Assembly (NCBI GenBank): GCA_905250025.1
Contig: CAJNOJ010000467.1
Location: 1 to 64,000 of the forward strand
DNA from: Adineta ricciae
Lineage: Eukaryota > Rotifera > Eurotatoria > Adinetida > Adinetidae
Direction: 5' to 3'
DNA length: 64,000 nucleotides
A model generated the notes under the pieces. That model did not search any database. It saw nothing but the letters and a program-made list of their open reading frames with translations, and was not told the origin of the DNA. This document shows positions 55,200 to 64,000 of the stretch, one piece after another; the stretch's first letter is position 1, and each line of letters opens with the position of its first letter. A program made the translations under genes and the position numbers.

Positions 55200-56832
55200 A
55201 TGTTGTTAATCAATAAATTGATGGAATTGTTCCCAACTTCGAAATTTGGTGTCTCGTTCAAATGACTCGAATTTTGCCTAGAGTCAAGATCTTTTTGTGC
55301 ATAAACATGATCAATCAGAATCTCAATTAAACCGCGCAGTCGCCGGTCACGATTGAAGCCCTTATATGAGTAGATAAACGTCACAGGAATGATTAGGGCT
55401 AAGCATGCAAACGATTGGTTAGAGCTAATTTCGGGCGAAACAAGTGCTGAAAATGCTGTTCAACTCGATTTAAGCTATCGAATTGCTCATTCCATTTGTT
55501 GACATAAGGTGATCGGTACATGGCCGTATTGTCTGTTACATTATTTTGTAAGATATCTGATGGAACCAGAACGTTTAATATTTAAACGTCCAGAAAACCA
55601 TGATGATATATTATATATAAGCAATAGTTGTAAAGTGCTGCTGCCGCGAGCACAAATAGGTGCGTATGAAAGGTAGATTTCTGTTATATTCATAATTATT
55701 TTCGAAATTAGACTTGTAATATGCATTGAGACGTGAACAGGGCGAAAGTTCTTCGAAGGTGGCTAGTATTTTTGCTTGAATTGTCGATGAATATGATGAT
55801 GGAAATGTTGATAGATTAACTTACCCACATGAATTCGTTCGACTAATGAGAATGAGGGCGTGGATATATGGCTGGATACACGAGTTAACCGGTGAATGAA
55901 TTCCGTACTGTTTTTGGTCATTTAGCCAGACTGCCCATCGATATGATCAATTCTTTGTGATATGCCAATGCGCAAATATGCTGTCTCTATCCAAAACATA
56001 GAAAATCTTTGCAGGTAAGAGACAAGCAAACTAATTGATTTGGTTAACTTTTGATGGAACGAATTCATTATTGAAGCCCATGATGCTTCGGTTTTGGTAA
56101 TCTTGTGACGTTTGTAATTAAAACTCGTTAATGAATCGATAGTGCACACTTGGTATTGAGAGAAAACACATTGCAATTAGATGATCGGATACATTTTACG
56201 ATCATGGTTCAAACGACCGAATCCCATGATTTTTGGTATTGCTGTCTGGTATTTCCATTGGACATATTCACTTATTCATCGTGCTAGCGGTGTTTGCAAA
56301 ATCAACGACGAATTTAATTCTCGTACACGAAGATTGGGACAGTTTTTCGAGATTTTTATTCAATGGCATGACCAATGATGTATAAATAAAAGCACGTGTT
56401 CTGATGCAATTCATACGAACGATACAGAAAACTCATGATTAAACATGATAATTCAGTTACATCGAGCTTTGGTAGGTCAATAGAGAAAAAATGGGTACTG
56501 TCAAGACTGAATTAAGATGGATTGGATTCAACAGTTTTGTCGGACAAATAACGTATATAAATATGTGCGTTGTGCAAGAACGTGAATTTCCATGAAAAGC
56601 AATGAAGTTTTTTTTTGAAAATAATGTCCATATAGTAGAGAGTCATCAGTGAACGTGACTTCTGTTAATAAAGAACTGCTTTTGACTGTTTATAAATAAG
56701 ATTACATTGAAATTTATTTATTAATTGACAGAAGTTACGATCATAGACATTCAGAAATACAGAAAATTTGTATGCAAGAGCGAATATAGTCTATGTTTTA
56801 TTGAGTGTTTGTGAGTACGCGAAATGCTTGTT
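55200..56832. other. Intergenic with a possible gene relic
   Basis: No intact gene. On the minus strand, between about 55150 and 55545, MYRSPYVNKWNEQFDSLNR runs to a stop, while one frame over CLALIIPVTFIYSYKG continues with NRDRRLRGLIEIL. A single-base shift near 55420 would join them into a small one-span protein. This may be a decayed or misassembled gene; no family is named with confidence. Confidence 0.35.
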
Positions 56833-59800
56833 TTACCAAGCCATTTTGGCTAGAAATGATTTTGGATAACGCCGAACGAAAAATTTCCGTATTTCGTCGA
56901 AAATGAACAACGCTGCACCGAAGCCTATTGCTGGACAAACATATTTCACTTCAACAGGTTCTGTTTTGAAGACTGAATTAAACCATGGAACTAATGTCAA
57001 AATAAGGCCAACTGTAGCCGAAAAGATGATACCGATTAGAATCGTCCAATTACGTGCTTTGCCGTAGAATGGATTGTGTTGAAAGAATGAAACGTGCCGA
57101 GTCCGCGTTGTAAGTAAATTAAACATTTGCATAACACACAATGCGACATAATAAATACATTGACCATTTTGTTGAATAATGGTAAGTTCATCGGTGGTTT
57201 TATTAATCGGTGGGTTCGTACCATAATCGCCATAAGTGAAGAAGATACTGCTTAAAGGAATATCTATGAAAATATTGAAATCATTTTCATGTGAATGATT
57301 AGTTGTTTTCTTTCATGTTTACTTTGAGCTGAGTAATACCAAAAGAAACAGAAGAATGCGGCGAAACATTCGATATTACCGACGACCAAATAGGCGTGTA
57401 CGAGTAATTTCCAATCGAGTAGATGGGTTTTATGGCGAATAGCGGGTGCACGAGACATAATATCGTGTTCAGCTTTCTCGGAAACCATAGCTAATGAATT
57501 CACCACATCGTTGAGCATGCAGAAAATGATGGCTAGAAAGAGAGATAGTGAAAGTGGGATGCCAAGCCATGTTGCAAAGAATACAGGAATGACTTCAGAC
57601 CATGAACCTAAAATGATTTCATATGTTTTGTTTTTTTGTAAATCAAACTTTCTTCGAAAAACTACCTCCCGGCAATAGGTAGATGGCGACTTTTTTCAAA
57701 TTATCACTGAGTAATCGACCGGTTTCAATCGCTTTGATAATGGATGAAAAATTATTATCAAGTAAGATCATATCACCGGCTTCTTTAGCTACATCGGTTC
57801 CAGCTGCCATTGCGACACCTAGATCAGCTTGCTTGAGTGCAGGTGCATCGTTGGTTCCATCACCGGTGACTGCAACAACTTCACCACGTTTAGAAAATTC
57901 CATGACAATGCGTAGCTTCTGTTCGGGTGATGTGCGAGCAAAAACCATCTCTTGATGAGACAATACCCAATTCCACATATAGTCCTAAAACAATTGAAAC
58001 TGAACATCCCTCTGACTTTCGCGCATATTCAACTTACATCCATTGAGTTTATGTCGTTACCTGTTACAATAACAGCATATGGAATGAGTTTAAGTTTATT
58101 GACATCTTTAGCTTGATTTGGATCTTGTAAGTAGAATAATAAACTCATCCACATTCGTTTGAAAACATTTGATTTAACTTGTGAATTCGAGGTCGTTTTA
58201 ATACCCTTAGTATCGATTGATGTCTTGATATCACTTATAATATGACTTTCGAGTGAGGTTCGTTTATTACGCATGAAATGAGCTTGTGGACGACCCGTTG
58301 GATTCTGCAGTTCCATTTTGAACGAATCAATACCACCGTCGATGCTGACTTCTTTGGAGAAGATATTCACTTTCTTCGCAATAGCCGCGGCAGTCGTGGG
58401 ATGATCACCTGTCACCATGGCAACACGGATGTGAGCACGACGGGCTTTGACAACAGCATCGGGTACTTCTGGACGAGCTGGGTCAAGTAAAGAAAACATA
58501 CCTAAATTCATTCAAATGTTAGCTTTCTTTGTTACACATTAGCATGAAATATTTACTTACCTATAAAACAATAATTATTCGATGGTAAACCATTCAGGTC
58601 AGGCTCGTCAGATATGATTGCTTGTTGATTTTGTCGTTGAAGTTTACTTTCGCGATATTCTTCAATAATACGATCGTACTGAGATTTCGGCATTCTCTGT
58701 TGCAGCATAGCAATAACTCGATAGCCAGATTTACCAAGTTCTTCTTGTCGTTCTTGGATCGTATTTCGGAATTCCTCGGTGATTGGTAAAGCTTCATCGG
58801 TATCGTCTTGCTTATAAGTTGAACATCGAGAGAGAACGAAATCCGGTGCACCTTTGAGTGTGATAAGTACCGTGTCATCGGTATTGGTGTCAGCAGACGT
58901 TTTTTCAAGAAGATTTGCGGTAATCATGAACTTATTCTTGGAATTGAATGGTACACTATTAATACGTGGATTCACTTGTTTCATTCGCTCGATGTCGACT
59001 GAGCATTTGTCCGTACATAAACGATACAACGCTACATCAGCTGCGTCTCCAACCAATTGTATGGCGTCATCAGCAGCAGCTTCCTCGACGTGACCGCCAT
59101 TGATAGCCGATTGCTTAGCGGCATTGTTACAAAGACACGAGCCAAAAATCAGATCTTTCATAGCACCGCAAGTAGCAGCTGAATCTAACGATGATCGTTT
59201 TCGATCGTTTGACGACGGTTGATTTTCGACTTTGTTGCTATGGATAGGAACCAAGTATTCTCCCTGCTTTCCCCAGAGAAGTGCTGTGATTGTCATTTGA
59301 TTCATTGTTAATGTACCTGTTTTATCGGTGGCGATGACCTATTGCATTACATAATAAATATTTTTAAAAGAGGAATCACAATTGAACTTACCGAAACAGA
59401 ATTAAATGTTTCCACAGTTGCCAAAGCTTTCACCATCACTTTCTGTTTATACATACGCTTGGCAACGATAGTTAGTACAAGAGTCACCGCAGCTGGTAAG
59501 CCTTCAGGAATAAAACACACAATCATACCAATCGAGTTTACAATATTTCCTACAAAAACAAGATCATATGAGCTGACAAATAATAATTGCTAACCGTTGA
59601 CAGTAACGAATCCCTTTTCTTTTATGTTTAACCAAGCACCCCATGTTATCCAAAGGAGAATAACAGATATGAATGCAGCAATAATGACAAACAGCACAAA
59701 GCGATTAATTTCGCGGTGAAGTCCTGTTATTTCTGATTCGCCAGTACCACGAGTCAGTTTACCCACTTGGCCAAGAACAGTTGCATCCCCAATGTTCACT

Positions 59801-60964
59801 ACTATAGCTTCACCTGTACCTTGTACGGCCAATGAGGAGTAGAAGACCATATTTGTCGATTCCATGATATTTCGATCCGTGCATTTAATTGTACAGCTGA
59901 CAGGTACTGATTCACCAGTCAATTCCGATGTATTGACTTGCAGATCATCACACGATATAAGTCGACAGTCCGCTGGAATTTTTTCGCCAAGACGAATACG
60001 AACTATATCACCCGGAACTAGTTCTTCGGCATTAACTTGCGTCTCAACACCGTTTCTTTTCACCGTAGCGATGCTCGGTTGCATTTTCATGAACGACGAG
60101 ACAATCTTCATTGATTTGACCTCCTGGTAGAAATTGAATAGTGCATTTAAGACGATGACCAAGATAAGAATAACGCCCAAGCCTAAATTGCTTATATCAG
60201 GATTAGGTTCGCCAAATGGTTTCTAAAACAAAATGCAAATAGGTCTTGTAGTCAGTACAGAATCTTCTTACATAACTGAGAAAAGCGAACAGAGTTGCAA
60301 TCCATAAGATACCATTGAAACCGATTAGAAGTTGTTTGATTATCATCCAGAAGAAACTTGGTGGACGTGCAGGTGTTAGTTTATTTTCACCATAAGTAGC
60401 GCGATGTTGCGTTATCATTTCATCGGTTAAACCATTCGTCAAATCACTTTTGAATCGATCGACCAATTTCTCCAATGGTACAATATGCACGTCGGTTTTC
60501 AACAGTCCACTTGTTTCATCCAAGATCTCATCTTCCAGGGCTACGACAGATTCAACTGGTTTGCCTTCGAGAATTGTGGATGAACGTTTTGTTTCATCAA
60601 TCAGATTCTTTCGCTGAACGATTTCTTTTCTGTTTTCTTGGTCGAATTCGAACGTTCGCTTGAGATTAGCTGCTAATTCAGATCTACGTCTTTGTTGTAT
60701 TTGAAGCGACAAATGTTGCGATATGGTCTGCCAAGCAATACGATCCCGTTGGGGAACATCGCTCGAATTATCTTCTGATTCATTGAACTTAGTGACACGT
60801 AAAGATCCGCGAAGACTATTGACTCGCCGCTCGACATTTACAGATCCAGGTGCTGATGAACATGTTTTTACATACGGTGTTGATTGGCGACGAGCGACAT
60901 TACGTGTGAAAAATTCAGTCCAACTGGGTTTCGGTTGATTCTCCTTCCACTTAAATTCAGACAT
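56833..60964 (-). CDS. P-type ATPase alpha subunit, Na+/K+-ATPase-like (type IIC), atypical
   Basis: Eight exons: 60964-60272, 60222-59595, 59549-59392, 59338-58561, 58501-58038, 57984-57666, 57607-57323 and 57263-56833; introns 45-59 nt; 1251 aa, frame closing exactly. N-terminal ~150 residues are an unusual Arg/Ser/Glu-rich cytosolic extension. Then come the actuator LTGES, M4 with [10 protein letters not shown], phosphorylation site ATDKTGTLT (Asp498), nucleotide-domain KGAPDF, hinge [17 protein letters not shown], and the C-terminal M5-M10 region with IMSRAPAI. Overall order is that of Na+/K+- and H+/K+-ATPases (~1000 aa), but M4 reads PEGLP rather than PEGLLA and an insert of ~80 residues follows the P-domain SIDGG segment. 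A cation pump of the plasma membrane; ion specificity uncertain. Confidence 0.88.
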
Positions 60965-62356
60965 CTTATTTACCTTGAATATCAAAATTTCTTTCTTCTC
61001 GAGCCTGTTTTTACGAATGTTCCTGTCGTATCAGCAGTCTCTCTCTTATATATGCTATGTTGCTTTTGTTCAAGAAGAAACCAATCGAAAAAGTTCGAAT
61101 GAGTCAGTAAAGCGTGAAGAAAAATTCAAGTTTGACGATTTTCTCTTTCTCGGTCACCCTCGATCGCGTCATACATCGGTTGACGGTTCACGCTCGAAAC
61201 TAGTGATAGAACGAGATTGTGACGAAAGAAAGAGCGAGTGATCGGACACGCATTACTTTCTTTTCTTCTTCTCTCTCTCTCTCTCTCTCTCATTCAAATA
61301 GTGCACAAGGTCATAATTGAGTTTTAATCTACGAAGAACGTTAGAAACATTCGCGTTGCTTTTTTTCTCTCCAGGCTATTTATAAACTGTTCGTTGACAG
61401 CCCTGAGGGATTTCAAGCAACACAAAATTCGAATTTGTGTAGCTGAAATGCAGTCTGATTTTGATCATGTGTCACGATTTATATCTCGCTCTCTAAATAT
61501 AAGAAATTACATGAAATAATTGTACACTGCGGAAGCTGAGTAAATATGTATTCCTTTCATCATTTTTCTGTCAGGTGTCTAAACCGGTTCTCGCTCTTGT
61601 TTGTCACAAAATTTGATGGATTGTCCAATGAGACAAAAAAAAACAGGAAGAAAAATGAATGTTTTCATTATTGTGGGATACATTTCGCGTCCGTGAAACT
61701 CGTTACGGATATTGAAATTGTCTATCATATCTTCATTTCGTAACTCATGCAATTAGTCGCGTTAATAATTACGCAAATAGCTGTTATCTTATGCTAATAA
61801 TTTCAATTTACTTCTTCTGTGGAAACTATATTACGTTACGTCATTACAAAAGATTGAAGGAATAATATTTGAATTAATCGACTTCAAATTCAGCTTGAAA
61901 TGCTATTTGCCAGATAAGCGAGTCAGAAGTGATTATAGTTCTCGTTGGAATCTAGTTTGCAGAAAAAATAATTCAATATGTTCATGCGCGTCGACTGACA
62001 TCACGTTATTTATGCTCCCATACTGAATAGATTGAATTTTGTTCGTATGAACAATAGTTTATTATTATATTAAAAATAGTTGGTTCACTCGAGGTCTTAA
62101 TGTTTGTCTGAGGAATTTATTAATATGACATGGTGTTTATTAGCCATTTCGGTCTCTCAGTTAATTACTATGTATTTGTTATGACATAAAAAGATGAATA
62201 GGTTCTAATCAAAGTTAAAATTATTGTATGGATTATATAGTTATTTTTGTTTCTTTGATTACACGCAAAAATATAGGAAAAAAACCTGTTGAATATGAAG
62301 GAGTTGATCATTGATGATTTATCGTTTCATTGTAGTTTAAGAATAGATGAAATGTT
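60965..62356. other. Promoter side of the ATPase gene; (CT)n microsatellite
   Basis: No gene is seen. A (CT)n run lies at about 61270-61291, roughly 300 nt upstream of the ATPase start codon. The rest is AT-rich. Confidence 0.5.
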
Positions 62357-62929
62357 TCAAATAGCAGGTTTGTTTTCACATTTACCAGCTGGACGTTTTT
62401 CGTAATACAGATTACATAGTGGATTGTAGATGAATGTTATTTTACAGCAACTGTAGAAGGGAGCGACATCAGCAACAAAATGTGCCGCTTGTTGAACTCC
62501 ATCTCCCAGTGGAGTTTGAGCATCAACTGTGCCAGCTCCTTTCCAAACATCGTCAATGAATTGTCCGCTTTTATCATAGCATGCTTGAGCACCAGGTCCC
62601 GTCTCTTTAAAAGCATGACGATAACAACCGTAAGCACCTTTATGATATTGACAGGTTTTTGGTTGCTTGGCTGCATCACATCCAGGATCAACAGACCAAC
62701 CATCACGTAGTACTGCTGGAAACGATGCTGGAACGTGACATGGTGGCTGTAAAGTTTGAGCTAACAGCTTGTTAGGATCGCCTTGAGTTAAATACCAGGC
62801 GCTGCAATCCAATACAGTACGACCGAGCATCACGTCTTCATTCGAACTTGCTTTGCTATCAGCAAATGGAAGTGCGTGAATGAAAGTAATGCTCAATAAG
62901 AAGAATAACGTGTATGTAACACGATGCAT
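62357..62929 (-). CDS. Secreted Cys-rich protein with AMOP-like domain
   Basis: 190 aa, intronless, ATG 62929-62927, signal peptide MHRVTYTLFFLLSITFIHA. The mature region has CSAWYLTQGDPN, PPCHVPA, WSVDPGCD, CQYHKGAYGCYRH and GPGAQACYDKSGQFI, then PFYSCCK. The series (W-x-D-x2-C, C-x-H-x-G-A-x2-C, G-x-G-x-x-C-Y-D-x2-G) is the AMOP module known from mucin-4 and isthmin, with one of the double Cys (QCCYD) replaced by Ala. No membrane anchor follows, so it is probably released. Function in rotifers unknown; adhesion or matrix roles are known for the module elsewhere. Confidence 0.7.
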   Translation of the reverse strand: MHRVTYTLFFLLSITFIHALPFADSKASSNEDVMLGRTVLDCSAWYLTQGDPNKLLAQTLQPPCHVPASFPAVLRDGWSVDPGCDAAKQPKTCQYHKGAYGCYRHAFKETGPGAQACYDKSGQFIDDVWKGAGTVDAQTPLGDGVQQAAHFVADVAPFYSCCKITFIYNPLCNLYYEKRPAGKCENKPAI

Positions 62930-63787
62930 TTTGATACTTTGAGCGTCTTCTGTAAAAGTATACTCTTATATACATGCGATCATAAACATTTTTTTGTACT
63001 TAAGAGAAGTGTTTTATACTCTAAACTTTGGCCAGGATAAAATAGACAAGAATAGTAAAAATTGATCATATGACTTTGTTAGGTTAGAGAAAAAGCATGT
63101 TTATGAGTTTTGGTGAAAAAATGATCATTATTCTCAACCTGACGTCGAGAAGCTTTTGCCCTAGGTAGAAAAGCAATTTAAGCAGAAATCTAGATTGCAC
63201 TTGCTCTCGTATTATTTTATGGCGTAGGTCGTGCAGATGATCTTTATGACTTTGAAGAAAAAAAAAAGCTTGAAAACAAATATCAGTTCTCCATTTTCCC
63301 CTTTTTCCCTGATTCTCACGGAGTAACGCCAAGGGCATTTGAAACTTCTCTCACAGTTAATTATTGATAAATCCATCGTCTTTTATCTCGTTAACACACG
63401 ATTTTCTCACCATTTATGTCATTCTTAGAATCTATAAATGTTGATTGAATATTGTGCTTAGTATCTAATGTGAAAAGTTTGTCAAAGAAAATTGCTCAAA
63501 TATTGATAAACTGCAGAGGAACACATCTTCCACATTATAAACAGTCAATTGGAAGTGAATTAAACAGATTTCTTCTACACACGTCAATATACGCAGTTGT
63601 GTTATAAATAATGAATGCACATGCTTTATGTTCATCCTCAAGACATGATAAAAAAACGCTTTGCACTTTATGAATACATTCTGCTCAATCCAACCAGTTA
63701 ATATATTGAAGGTGAATAAAATCTTCTCTCTCTCTCTCTCTCTCTCTCGTATTTTACGAACATTTCTTCTCAGATCGGACATATATC
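62930..63787. other. Intergenic with (CT)n microsatellite
   Basis: No gene is recognised. A (CT)n run lies at about 63725-63748, just upstream of the receptor gene at 63788. Confidence 0.5.
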
Positions 63788-64000
63788 ATGCACAACTCGT
63801 CTATTACGGCATCTTCTTATTGGTTTATTCCTGTCGATATCGTTATGCTCATTTGTCTTTCTCTACTCATCATACTTAATAGTCTCTTACTCTTAGTTCT
63901 TATTTTCGATAAAACTTGCCATAAACTACCCGTAATCCTAGTCTCAAACACATATTTAGCTCAGATTTTACTCGCCGCAGTCATTTTTTCGATGGCTACG
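63788..64000 (+). CDS. Divergent 7TM receptor, N-terminal part only (runs off window)
   Basis: 71 codons from ATG 63788 to the window end. N-terminal NSS glycosylation site, TM1 (VDIVMLICLSLLIILNSLLLLVL), loop FDKTCHKLPV and the start of TM2 (LVSNTYLAQILLAAVIF). The loop FDKTCH is identical to that of the receptor at 28960-29847, showing membership in the same family although it lies 34 kb away on the other strand. Confidence 0.75.
   Translation, partial: MHNSSITASSYWFIPVDIVMLICLSLLIILNSLLLLVLIFDKTCHKLPVILVSNTYLAQILLAAVIFSMAT

Noticed and set aside
57036-57233. Alternative frame inside ATPase exon 8
   Set aside because: Shadow of the ATPase reading frame, which continues uninterrupted to the stop at 56833.
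1-64000. CRISPR array, bacterial operon or phage region
   Set aside because: No regularly spaced short repeats with spacers; spliced genes, long spacers and eukaryotic families throughout.

Overview
The window reads as nuclear DNA of a metazoan, most likely a bdelloid rotifer. The genes have many very short GT-AG introns (about 45-65 nt). Two are plain eukaryotic housekeeping or ion-transport genes (proteasome subunit alpha-5, a P-type ATPase alpha subunit). Interspersed among them are genes that look acquired from bacteria or fungi, and families typical of bdelloids (FG-GAP/VCBS, NHL, TPR and divergent 7TM receptors). The species assignment is inferred from gene content; no species marker was searched.

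Layout. 1-1135 (-): 5' part of a B6 (PLP) enzyme of the ColD/RfbH sugar 3-dehydratase type, with His at the usual Lys position. 1.2-6.7 kb: gene-free DNA with inverted repeats, a hAT-like MITE with target duplications, a 624-bp foldback element and a tRNA-like sequence. 6669-9044 (+): one intronless ORF fusing a nucleotide-sugar transporter to a lumenal glycosyltransferase-like domain. 9-21.5 kb: gene-free, layered repeats: a 60-bp minisatellite next to telomere-like C-rich DNA, a 0.48-kb direct duplication with an N at its junction, a dispersed terminal-repeat family, and a long inverted repeat in which one arm carries a 210-bp MITE that the other lacks. 21569-22567 (+): GT15-like glycosyltransferase.

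22.7-33.1 kb (all -): a 2OG-Fe(II) oxygenase-like protein, PSMA5, a disordered 501-aa protein, a possible small membrane protein, two divergent 7TM receptors and a GH5-type endo-beta-1,4-mannanase with a GPI-like tail. 33.8-39.4 kb (-): four Ly6/uPAR-like genes with one shared three-exon plan plus a relic fifth copy; two more distant Ly6-like genes lie at 44.8-46.0 kb. Between them are a bacterial-type HAD hydrolase with one intron (+), an SDR oxidoreductase (+) and a membrane-anchored FG-GAP protein (-). 46.6-51 kb: SGNH/GDSL esterase (+), broken TPR and NHL genes, and an intact NHL protein whose frame appears to need an 8-nt microexon. 51.1-55.2 kb (+): a five-exon, 1287-aa helical-repeat protein of unknown function. 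56.8-61.0 kb (-): an eight-exon Na+/K+-ATPase-like pump. 62.4-62.9 kb (-): a secreted AMOP-like protein. The window ends inside a third 7TM receptor (+).

How it fits together. The first 22 kb holds three sugar genes (a dehydratase of the 3,6-dideoxyhexose type, a transporter-transferase fusion and a mannosyltransferase-like enzyme) separated only by repeats. This suggests a repeat-rich accessory island for cell-surface glycans, but that link is inference. The remainder is an ordinary gene-dense stretch with tandem families of secreted and surface proteins.
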